Below are positions 16,846-26,957 of a stretch of DNA of 64,000 nt, one piece after another. The position numbers and the translations under genes are program-made. The notes under the pieces are model-generated. The model ran no database searches. It was given only the letters and a program-made list of their open reading frames with translations, and had not been told where the DNA came from. Source of the stretch: Pigoraptor vietnamica (taxonomy: Eukaryota; Opisthokonta; Filasterea); assembly GCA_943704525.1 (NCBI GenBank), contig CALSCQ010001242.1, positions 61,579-125,578 on the forward strand, given 5' to 3'. Every line of letters starts with the position of its first letter. Position 1 is the first letter of the stretch.

Positions 16846-17213
16846 GTTAGCAAGATCGGCACGCAACGAGATCGGCGTCTGCTGAGTCGTCTCACTGTGT
16901 CCCGCTGTCACGTATGGGGATGTGTGCGCTGTTGTCGTATTGTCGCGTGCGTGCGAAGCATGTATGTATCGGGCTGAAATTTGTTCGATAAAATGTGAGG
17001 GCATTTGGCCCCGTAAATGCATTGATAGGTGATACACGCGAAATTCAGCTACGCGGCACGCAGCACGCACGCACACGCACGCAGGCACGCAACGGCAAGG
17101 GGGGTACTCAGTGGGCAAGTGTTCTGCGTCCAGAAACGGCGTATCAGCGTGCGAGTGCACACGCGCATATGCAGTCAGGCACACAAGAGCAAGAGACACG
17201 AGGGCGCACGCAC
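16846..17213. other. Spacer between convergent 3' ends
   Basis: 3' flanks of SMC5 (plus) and the DnaJ gene (minus). Just after the SMC5 stop a short stretch (cgtctgctgagt) is repeated about 40 bp downstream, at 16872. No gene is visible. Confidence 0.5.
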
Positions 17214-18392
17214 CTATTTCGGGCGATTGGTGCCTCTCTGTGTGTTGCCGTGCGCTCCCCTCGACGACCCGGCGTTATTCCATCGATTTCCCTGCTGCTG
17301 CTGCTGCTGTCCGTACTTTTGCTGCCCCTGTCCGTACTTCTGTTGGTAGCTCCCACCCTGCCCATACTTCTGGCCGTGCGCGCCGCCTTGCTTCGACTGG
17401 TAGCTGCTCTGGTACGGCTTGTAGCTATTCTGGTACGGCTTGTAGCTATTCTCGTAGGGCTTGTAGCTGTTCTGGTACGGCTTGTAGCTGTTCTCGTAGG
17501 GCTTGTAGCTATTCTGGTACGGCTTGTAGCTATTCTGGTACGCCGACTGCCGCGCCTGCTGTTGCTGCTGTTGGCCGCCGCCGTGCCCTCCGCCGAACCC
17601 AAAGTTGAATTGATTGCCGAGATCGCCAAAGTCAAATCCGCCGAAATCGAAGCCGCCAAAGTTGAACCCTCCGCCCTGCTGTCCACGCGCCTGTCGCTGC
17701 CCGCCCTGCGCGCCCGCGCCGGCCCCGCCAAACTGCGAAAAGAGGTTCGAGAAGACGTCGCCAAAGCCGCCGCCGCCGTTTCCGCCGTTGAAAGTGTACG
17801 TGAATTTGGTGGCGCCACCTTGCCCTCCGAAAGGGTTGAAGCCAGCGCCGCCGGCAGATCCGCCGTCGCCGCCCTGGCCGAACATGTCGTACTCCTTTCG
17901 TCGCTGCTCGTCAGAGAGCGTCTCGTATGCTGCCAATTACAGTGGAGGCGAACTGTAAGTAAGCACGCAAATATCGCTTTCGAGTGTCACAAGTAACCGC
18001 CGTATGTTGAGTAAAAAACGATAGGGAGTGCGGGGGGTGCGGCAAGAGTGGCAGTCAGTGCCCAACGAGTCTCAGAGCGGTGTGTGTGCAAAGTGTAAAG
18101 GAAGAGATGGCGCACCGTTGTTAATCTCGGCAAATCTGTCGGCCGCTTTGGGGTCGTCTGGCCGCTTGTCGGGGTGCTCCGTCAGCGCGAGCTTGTGGTA
18201 CGCCTTTTTGATTTGTCGCGGCGTTGCGTTGCGCGCCACGCCGAGTATCTTGTACAAGTCCTTCGTGGCGGCGTCCACGCACTCGACGAAGCAGGCGATG
18301 AGGATAAGGGCGCAGAGGGCGAGCGAGATGGCGCGAGTGCGACGCGCGGATGCGGACGTCCCACCGGCGTGAGTGCCCGTGGGCGGCGCCAT
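17214..18392 (-). CDS. Secretory-pathway DnaJ/Hsp40 with G/F region and YKPYQ repeat tail
   Basis: Predicted Hsp70 co-chaperone of the ER lumen. Minus exons 18116-18392 and 17214-17929; 330 aa. After a basic start there is a hydrophobic stretch ([20 protein letters not shown]) consistent with a signal peptide or anchor, then a J domain (about 42-115) with the HPD motif in [12 protein letters not shown] and [15 protein letters not shown] across the splice. A Gly/Phe-rich segment follows ([24 protein letters not shown]). Then come seven near-identical [14 protein letters not shown] heptads and a Gln-rich tail. There is no CxxCxGxG zinc finger and no typical type I/II substrate-binding C-terminus. 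The tyrosine-rich repeat tail is not one I recognise in a named DnaJ subfamily. Confidence 0.8.
17398..17550 (-). repeat. 21-bp coding tandem repeat (SYKPYQN/E heptads)
   Basis: About seven copies of a 21-bp unit within the DnaJ gene, with Q and E variants alternating, so a 42-bp higher-order unit is visible. The copies are almost identical at DNA level, implying recent expansion or homogenisation. Confidence 0.9.
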
Positions 18393-18795
18393 TCTCTCAG
18401 GTCACTTAACTGACACGCAAAAATACAGCACTTCGTTCGTGTCACTCACACGCACACCCACACACACACCCCACGCACGCACACAATGAAATGACACACA
18501 AACGAACGTGCGCAAGTTGAGTAAAGAGAGAGATGCGCCACAAACAAAGTGAAAGTGTCCTTTTGCCTTATCCGCTGACCAATTGGGGCGCGCCACCTCA
18601 CCGCGCGACTATTCCGGGCTGCTTCCAGAAACACCCATCTGCCCCCAGGGAGGTTGTTACTATTAGTAGATGCTCCCACACTCGCTGCTCCCACTTTTCG
18701 TATTTTCAAAGCCGGGCGCACACAAGTCCTTCCCACACCGCGTTGCTTTCATCGCCCCTGCACTCGCCTTTGATCGCGCGACGCGTGTGCTCTCC
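18393..18795. promoter_or_regulatory. Divergent promoter between DnaJ and Bub2-like genes
   Basis: A 403-bp spacer between outward-facing starts. It contains a CCAAT motif near 18580 (gaccaattgg) that could serve either gene. No other gene is visible. Confidence 0.45.
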
Positions 18796-20030
18796 ATGCC
18801 CGAAATGGCAGCCAGCGGCGGTGCGAAGGAGGCGCCGTCGTCGGCCGCACTGCGCGCAAAGTACGAGGGCATATTTGCTGAAGGTGCGTCTGAGTCCGAG
18901 TTCGAGGGCGCACAAGTACACATATTGCAATTCTCTTTTTGGCGTGTGTGTGCGCGCGCGCGTGCGCGTGTGGGTATATGTGTGGGTGTGAGTGTGTGTG
19001 TGTGTGCGTGCGTGCGCGTGTGGGTGTATGTGTGGGTGTATGTGTGGGTGTGAGTGTGTGTGAGTGAGTGTGCGCGCGTGCGTGTGTGTGCATGCAGTAG
19101 TTCTGTGGTCGACTCACCTGCCTTTATTGATTGATTTCAGGGAGTGCGAACCCCGACCGCGTCCCCGCGCTCTTGGACGAACTGCGTCGCCTCGTGCTGC
19201 TCGAAGGCCTTCCCTCCGCGCCTGAAGACGCCGCCGCCATTCGCGGGACGCTGTGGATCATTCTCTTGCGCGTCCCGGCGGTCGATGCCGACGCCTACAT
19301 CGCGCTCGTGGAGAAGGGGAGGTCGGCCGTGTACGACAAAATTCGCAACGACACGTTTCGGACACTGAAGAGCGATGCCATGTTCCTGTCGCGCGTGAGC
19401 GAGGACAAGCTCATCCGCGTGCTCAACGCCTTCGCCAACGCGCACGCCGGCGGGAGTGCTGCGGAGCGGACGCCCCGCCTCCCACAGGCGCAGTTCTCGT
19501 ACGTGCAGGGGATGAACGTCCTCCTCGCGCCTCTCCTCTACGTTATGCCGGAAGTGACCGCCTTCTTCGCGTTCGACACACTCCTCACGCTGCACTGCCC
19601 CACGTACGTTCAGCCGACGCTCGCCGGCGCGCACGCGGGGTGTCGCCTCCTCGATCAATGCCTGCAGTCCGTCGACCCGGAGCTGTTTGCGCATCTCCAC
19701 TCGAAATCGCTTTCCGCGGAAGTGTACGCGCTCTCCCCCGTCCTGACGCTGTCGGCGGCAATTCCGCCCCTCGACGAGGTCCTCAAGCTTTGGGACTTCG
19801 TGTTTGCGTTTGGCGCGCACGTGGCCGTCCTCTGCGTGCTCGCGCAGTTTGTGGCGATGCGCGAGCAGCTGCTTGCGAGTTCCACACCCATGAAGCTGCT
19901 GCAGAAGCCGCCGGACCTCGACGCGCGCAAGACGATTCGCATTGCGACGTCCATGGCACGACAGCTGCCCGAGGGACTGTACGACGCACTCACGCGGCAC
20001 ACGTACGAGGAAGTGCGGCCAGGGCGCTGA
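18796..20030 (+). CDS. Bub2/Cdc16-like TBC-domain GAP
   Basis: Predicted GTPase-activating protein of the Bub2 class, which in yeasts forms a two-part GAP restraining mitotic exit or septation signalling. Exons 18796-18883 and 19141-20030; 325 aa, matching Bub2 (about 300). The TBC domain fills the protein. Readable motifs: LRRLVLLEGLP, IRGTLWIILLRVP, the arginine-finger motif KIRNDTFRTLKSDAMF, LIRVLNAFANAH, the glutamine-finger motif FSYVQGMNVLLAPLLY, and DPELFAHLHSKSLSAEVYAL followed by KLWDFVFAFG. The order and spacing follow Bub2/Cdc16 rather than other TBC families. Both catalytic residues are retained. The intron is filled by imperfect GT repeats. Whether a Bfa1/Byr4 partner exists cannot be seen here. 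Confidence 0.82.
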
Positions 20031-20265
20031 AGGAGGGAGAAAGGGGCTGAAGGCGTGCATTTTGTTGTTGTTTTTGGCGTTATTTTGCGTGTGCGTTTGT
20101 TCGCGGGCGCTGTGTCTGTGCGGGATTGTATCTCGCACAGGGCGTCCGCGTGCTTGTTGGCTGTGGATATTGAACCTCGTGATAAGGAGCATGTATTTGT
20201 CACTCGTTCTCTCCCCCTCTGTTGCTCTTCATTCTGGCCGATATGTGTATACTTTAAACACGTGC

Positions 20266-22297
20266 CTAGCGGACACTCTCTAGCATTCCGTCGCCCCGGC
20301 GCCGCACAAATGCCAGCAAGCCGCTGAAGCGCGACGGCCCCACGAGCGTTACACCGTCGACGGGATCGATGGAGACGAATAGCGACGCATCGTTTGACGT
20401 GCGCGCCGCCAGCGCCACGATTGCCTCGCGCTCTTTGCGTGTGAGCGTGCCGTCCCATTCGAACGCCGCCGCGACCGTGGGGTGGCGAGCGAGGAGCCCT
20501 GCGGGCACCTGCCCACTGGGGCGCATGAGGGCGGCCAGTCGGTAGTCGTGGCAGAGCGCGCGTCCCGCAAAGCACCGGCGCAGTGCGTCGCGCACAGAGT
20601 CGAGCAGCGCGCGGCTGGGCTTCCTGACAGGTCCGCACGCAAGCGCGATTGTCTTGTGGGCCGTTTTGCCCGCGATTTGTGTGCTTGCATGTGTGCCCTC
20701 TTCCGACTTTGTGTGTGCGCCGTTGTCTTCGCTGTCGGGGGTTGCGCTCGACCGCCTGTGTTGCTCGGCGAGGCGCATCCACGGCGGTGCCTGCTTGGCA
20801 CGCTGCGCAGCCTTCTTTACCGGTTGCGCGGGTGTGGGTGTGGTCGTCGTGTCACTTGTCGGTAGCGGCGCGACTGCAGCCGGCGGTGCCGGTTTTACGC
20901 CCGGTGTGTCGTTCGTGGTATCGTCGCTGGGACGACGGTCCTTCCTGCGCACCTTGGGCTTGTGCTTGTTTTGCACAGACTGCGCCTTGCGCTCCGTCGC
21001 CGACTGCGCTTCGAGCGCGTCCATGAGCTCGCGCGCCGCCCGATCCGTTTCGGCCGTCTTCGCCTCAATCCATCGCGCCTTTACGTTGGCGTAAAATGCG
21101 GCGCAGATGGAGCGCACGTCGTTCGCCGCCGATTCCGCCCCTTCGCCAACGGTCCGGCGCGCGGACGCGGGCACTTGCAGCGCCGTGTGTGCCGCAGCCA
21201 GCAATGCTTCGAAGTTCTCCCCATCGACGCTGATTGTGGCAACGTCGGTCGCGGTGCGCACAAAGAGGACCGGCACTCTGTTGATGAGAATGGTGCCGCG
21301 CGTGGGCGTTACGCCGCTGAGATTGGGCGGGACGCGGACGGTCAGTAGCGGCGATCGCGCTTCGCTCGGCAGCGATTGGTACCAGGCGCCAATGGCGGCT
21401 ATTTCGGCTGCGGAGTCGTTGTCACGCGACGATTTCCGCAGTCGGCGCACGTCGCAAACGGCCGCGTTGAGAGGCGGGGGCGCTGTCGTTGAAGTTGAGG
21501 TCGAAACTTTGGCGAGGAAGGAATGGCGGATGCGGCGATCCAGGAGCGGCCACACAGTGGACGTCAGAGATGTGCCGAACGACGCGTGACGCGAGCGCTG
21601 TTGCAAAAAGGCGCCATCGGATTCGCTGCGCATCATGACGAGGAGCAATGCGCCTGCGTGTGTTGCGGGACGTGTCAGCATGGGGCTCTTTTTGCGGAGA
21701 ATGTTGTAGCGCGCGCACTCACCGGCGTCCGGCTTTATGAGATTCGGATCAACTGCAACGACAAGGTCTGTGAGTTATGATGGCCTGGCACTTTCACTTG
21801 GATAATTGTGCGTGTGCGTGCACGTAGGGCTGCGGCACATGCGTGGGCCCACCTGCATATCCCCGCGGGTTCGTCAGAGGGACGAGGTGTTGCCGCCAGT
21901 CCACTGCGAAGGTCCCGCTCGACGCACCAGGAACCACGTGCAAGCGCACAGTCGTATCATCCACCTCCACACCGTCCATGTCATCTGCCCCTTCGCCGCG
22001 CTGTTGCTGCTGGTTGCTGTTGCATTGCGCGACCACGGAAGGTGATGCCGGCACGCTGAGCAACCGGTGCAAGAGGTCAACCGCTTGCGGGTCGGTAAAC
22101 GTCGCCAGATCTTCCCGCTGTTTCTCCGTCAACGAAAGCCAGTGGTGGCATAGTGCCTTGTAGATGTCCGTACGTGCGTTCTTCTCAAGCGGCGCCGCTC
22201 GCGTCCCGGCATTGCCCGGCGAGAGCAGATCCTCCAGTTCTGCATAACGATCCGACTCCACGATGCTACCGCCTACAGAGCCAACATTCGCCGGCAT
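20266..22297 (-). CDS. Protein with divergent La-type (LARP-like) HTH at the C-terminus
   Basis: Minus exons 21853-22297, 21723-21752 (30 nt) and 20266-21653; 620 aa. The first 480 residues match nothing I know. They include Lys/Arg-rich and Pro/Thr-rich stretches. The C-terminal ~110 residues fit a La motif: VRDALRRCFAGRALCHDY, then LAALMRPSGQVPAGLLARHP, then a segment ending NDASLFVSIDP. This parallels the family pattern of an amphipathic helix with YFS..NL..D.FL, then M...G.VP...I, then a final strand. The Tyr-Phe pair of canonical La motifs is replaced (RCF), so RNA binding is uncertain. The tiny middle exon is supported by phase and flanking GT-AG only. Convergent with the Bub2-like gene. 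Confidence 0.5.
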
Positions 22298-22505
22298 TTC
22301 AGCACGTTCTCAGCCGTGGCGCTCGTGTGTGTGGTATAAAGCAGTTCAAGCGTATCTAGCAGTTGCAGTCTAGAGGGAAAGCCCGCCTTTTGAGCTGGAT
22401 CTAAGCGACACACCGACAGGTGGCAAAGTCACCAGCACAAAAATAGACTCGACCGATCAGGGGTCACGTGATAACATCCGGGGTGTGGCGTCTTTGTTGT
22501 GCGTG
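22298..22505. other. Spacer upstream of the La-like gene
   Basis: Contains the La-like gene's 5' region and the 3' end of the RasGEF fusion, both on minus. No feature seen. Confidence 0.4.
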
Positions 22506-25500
22506 TCATCGTTTGGCAATGAACGGCACGAGCAGTTCGTCCCAAAACACGACGAGCGTCTGCAGCACCTGCGCGGGGCCGTCGTCGTCCTCTTCGTCAA
22601 ACAGCACCGAGTCGTCGTGGTACACCTGCCGGGGCGATGGGGTTTCAGAGGTTAGCGGAATTGACAAGAAATGAAACGCACAGCAAACTACGTACGTTGG
22701 CCTCTGTAAGCGAGCCCAGCAGTGGCGACGCGAAAATACGGCCGAGCTCCTTGAGTGTTTCGACCGTCGGACTCCGCTCGTACACGTACTGGCGCAAGAA
22801 GCCGACGAGGAAGGCAAGCACGGAGCGGTTTCGCGGCTGCATGTGCGACAACACGTCAATGTACGCTTCACGCGTCCGCGACTCGCGCCAGCCGTCCTTC
22901 GTGCCCTCAGCGAAAATGTCGGTGACTTGTGCGGCCTCGAGGATCCCGCTGTAGACGCCCACGCCGACGGGAACGGGGAGGCACAGCAAAAAGTGCCGAA
23001 GGAACGCCAGGGCCACGTCGGGCGTGTACTCCTGCGATATCTCAAAGGTTTCGTCCTTGCGCCTGTCAAACATGATGCGCAGGTGGTTGACCTGCGTCCC
23101 GACGTCGCCCCCGTCGCCGCCGTGGCGCTTGAGCGCGGCGATGAGCTGCGAGAAACCCTCGGGAAGACTCTGCGGATTCATGCGGCCGCGTTCCGCCATG
23201 TATCGCTCCACCGCGTCGCACGCGCGCGGAATTTCAGACTTCTCGCGCAACAGCGTCTCGTCGAGAGCCACGCCAAAGGGCACAATCTTCTTCTTGCGGA
23301 GGGAGGAGGCGCCCTTGCCTTGCGACCGCGAGAGCGTCCCTTCCGAGTCCGGGGGATCCGTGATGCTGCGCGGGCGCTGCAGAAAACAAAGACAGACACC
23401 AGAGTCAAATCGACAGCCCCGAGGACAACTGCCGGGCTTTCTCCCGCACTCACCGGAAGCAGCGTGTCGCTTGCGCTGCGCATGAGCTCCTTCTGAGCGA
23501 TCGTCTTGCGGTTGACCGCGTCCTGGATGTCGCCGTTCTCCGAGATGATGCTGCCGCGCTTCGCTAGATTTTCTTGCAGGTTGAGGCCCGTCAGGCTCGA
23601 GCTTCGTCGCAGCGACATGGCCGCCAGGTTGCGCACCGACGCACGCCGCGTCACGACGCTGTCCGCGCGGCCCGTGTTTTGCGTGCGGGGAACGATGAGC
23701 GCAACCGCTTCGGGCAGAACGAAAATCTTTGCGGGGAGCGCGCCTAGCATTTCTCCGTCCGCCTCGATCGCGAGCTTGGCGCCGTCCTTGCCAATGCCCT
23801 CGACGACGACGCTCGTCCCTCGCACGAGGTGGACGTTCTTATCGCTCGTGATTTGGTCGCCGCGGCGGATGAGGTTCGATACACGCGACGCCTCCAGCAT
23901 GGACACGTCCTCGAGAAGTACAATGTCAAACTGGCCGTCCGTCATGCACGCATCGATGGCGACCTCAAAGCCGCCAGAGTACCGCCCGTTGCAGATGAGC
24001 AGCTCAAACATGTTGCAGTTCATCCACTCCGAGTCGTCGATTTTCAGGCGCGTGGCGCGGTTGTTGGCCTTGCTACCGTGCGTGACCGACTGCAGAAGCA
24101 ACGACGCCCGTCCGACGAGCGCGCGGTTCGCCAGGTCCGTCAGGCGCGTGCTTTCCGTTCCGACGGAACACACGTTGAGGAAATAGCGGTCGCGCTGGGG
24201 AAGACCGCCCCTCTCCGGTGCTTGGACTACGCCGACGTCCGTCAGCGCGACCATCCCGTCAAACACGCACGCGAGGGCGTCGAGCGGGTCGGTGGGGATG
24301 TTGACCGTCTTGACAAAGTCGTCGTTGTCGCCGATCGGAATGATCCCGAAGGGGATACGACGCGTGCCGCCGCCCTGCGCGCCATCGAGCCGTTTTAAGA
24401 TGCGGCACGCACACAAATCCAGCACACACACGCAGAATGATCGACATTCCAGTAAGAAAGCACACACACACAAGTGACTGAGCAACACACGTAAAGACAC
24501 ACTCATACGCTCACACGCGCAAACACGGGTATCCTCACAGCGGTGACGCACCTCCGAGAGGTACCCCTCGAGCGCCTGGTTCACCGTAATCCCATTGCCA
24601 ACAATCACAATCGCGTCGTAATTCTTCTGCACTGCGAGCGCCGCCTTTTGCGCGGCCGTTGTGCGGTACTGCATCACGTTGGCGCCCGCCTTTCCCGCCT
24701 TCGGCCCTTGGTCCTCGAACGTCTCTTCCGTGATCATAAACGCCGTCCACGTGAGCTCGCCGAAGAGCTCCTTCACGCGCTCCAGCAACTTCTGCGCCCA
24801 CACCTGCGTACCGAAGGGAAGGGAAACCACGTGCTTCGAGCGTGAGACACTCAACATGGAGACAGCACACAGAATAAGCGAAGAAGCGCATCGCCGTGTC
24901 GGGCGTCAAACTAGGAGGATATGAAAAACACGGCCGAATTTCAACAGTAACTGGCGCGCGCATGCAGAGCAACCGAGCAGCGAACCCACCTTGGACGCCT
25001 TCTTCACGAGCGTATCGATGATGAACGCGATGCGGCGCGTGTTCTCCAACGGCTCCGCGGCGTTGCGCGGCTCAATGATGAGCGACTTCTTGTAGCAGTC
25101 CTGCTCGGTGAGGTTGCCCTTGCCAATCTCTTCCAGCTTGCTCCGCAGCACCGGCACGACGGCAAAGTTGTACGGCGTCTGCTGGTACTGCAGCATGTCG
25201 GTGAGCACGGCGCTGATCATTCGACGCTTCGTGAAGTTGATCAGGTCGGTCCCCGGCAGGCAGTTCGGGTTGCCGTCGCGGATAAACGTGAGGTCCGTCA
25301 TGTAGATGCCGATGTAGGGAATGCACGGCGGGTTGATGCTCGCGATGAGCTTGCGGTAGTCGCGCGAGTTGTTCGTGTTCGATGTCAGCGCGACGAGCTC
25401 CTCGAACCGCTCCTTATGTGCCGTCGGGACGACCGTCCACGTGTGCTTGAGGCGGTGCACGGGCGCCGACTGCAGCGACGAGATGATCTCATACAGGCCG

Positions 25501-26957
25501 TTGAAGTTGTTGAGCTCAAAGCAGCACTCGGCAATGTCTATCAGCTTCGTGAGAACCTCCTTGCGCGTCTGCAGCGTCGTGCGGCTGACAATCTGCGTCG
25601 TCGCCCACATGCTCGTCACGTTGAAGCGATCGATGAACCTAACGATCGGGCTCGCGTTCTCCGCGCTCGTGTTGCACGCGAGTTCGCTCAGGTCGTGCGG
25701 GCTGATCGACCGGTACAGCTCGTACTCGATCAGCGTCATCTGCCGCGCGATCTCCATCGGGTGGAAGTTCATGATGTCCAGACCCTCCAGCTTCACCTTG
25801 AGCCCCGCGACCGTCCCGTCGTCCTGAAGCATCGGCAGGATCGGAATGGGCTGGTTCTGGCTCTCGATCGACTCCTTCTTGCGCTCAACGCCGCCGCTGG
25901 CGCTGCTGACCGTCGACGGCGAGGGCGAGGGGGGCGGCACGAGGTCCCCCGGGCTGTTGTCGTCGCTTCGCCGCCGCTCGTCGCCCTTGCCGTTGGTCCT
26001 CGAGAGGTGCTTGGACTCGGCCTCGTCGATTCGCAGCTTCAAAATCCGCTTCATGTTCGGCCGCACCTCCGACGACCCCGACGACGACGGCTCCATGGGG
26101 ATCTGCTCGTCCGGCAGCGAGTCGAGGAAGGCGCGCAGCGTCTGCAGAAGCGCGGGGTCCTCCGCAAAGTCGTCAAAGTGCTGCTCGACCCATCGCTTGA
26201 TCACGTTGAGCACGCGGAGCTTGATTGGCGCGGCGATCTTCTTCGCAAACTCGTCCGCCCTGTCGTTGCTCTTCGGCGTGCCAATGTTGTAGCGCGCGAT
26301 GAGCAGCTGCAGCAGTTCCTCCGGCTTCGAAAACGTCCGAAACGTGAGGAGAAACTGCCGCTGAAAGTTGTGGTCCGTGTACTCGTCGTACGTCAGGCGC
26401 TCGACGAGCTTCAGCTTGGACGCGCCCTTCACGCGCGGCGTCCCCGAGCCGTCGTCGTCCTCGAGAACGATGTTGGTGATCGAGTCCGGCACGCTGAACA
26501 TGTACGGGGGATCCATCGCGCAGTACCGCAGCGGCTCGAGCACGGCCGCCTTCTTCTTCTCGTCGCGCAGGATGCGTAGGTACGTTCGCTCGCGGTCGAG
26601 CTGCTCCATTCGCTGGTGAATCTCAACGGGCGGGTCGAATATGTCCGACACTTGGTTGCCGAGCTCGTTGAGCGCGTCCGTCTTGGCCTGCATCTCGCGC
26701 TCGAGGGCTTCCAGGGTCATGTTGCGATAGATGGCCCGCTGCTCGTCCGACACGACCGAGCGCTTCGTGTCGTCATCGCCCTTCGACGTCTTTCGAGTCA
26801 CCTGCGGGCACTCGCCGCCCGCCGTGCTTATGCGGTCCTTCTTCGAATTTCCGCGCACGAGGCGACTTTCGCGCGGACTGTCGGGCGGCTGCGGCACATT
26901 CGACGACTTGCGCGAGTTACCGCGGCTCAGCGGCGGCTTAGCCCCCGACTCCGACAT
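22506..26957 (-). CDS. Predicted RasGEF / lipid-kinase-like / RhoGAP-like fusion protein
   Basis: Five minus exons: 24990-26957, 24552-24833, 23454-24374, 22696-23376, 22506-22625, all phase 0; 1323 aa. Exon 1: RasGEF_N (about 180-300, QRQFLLTFRTFSKPEELL) and the CDC25 catalytic domain (about 389-640, FHPMEIARQMTLIEYELYRSI, MDGNPNCLPG-type segment, FTKRRMISAVL). Exons 2-3: a diacylglycerol/sphingosine kinase-type fold, VGNGITVNQALEGYL, FGIIPIGDNDDFVKTVNIP, YFLNVCSVGTESTRL, LICNGRYSGGFEVAIDA, TDGQFDIVLLE. Its nucleotide-loop motifs depart from GGDGT and GTGND, so activity is doubtful. Exon 4: RhoGAP-like, PFGVALDETLL, IPRACDAVERYMAERG, ALKRHGG, ALAFLRHFLLCLPVPVG. The kinase-to-RhoGAP splice is well supported because the frame changes. 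The RasGEF-to-kinase junction uses a weak acceptor, and an ATG at 24857 would allow a separate second gene. Confidence 0.68.

Noticed and set aside
24834-24989. Separate lipid-kinase gene starting at ATG 24857
   Set aside because: It would leave 48 bp between the RasGEF stop and this ATG with no promoter space, whereas a phase-matched GT-AG intron joins the two. I kept it as the alternative because the acceptor is weak.
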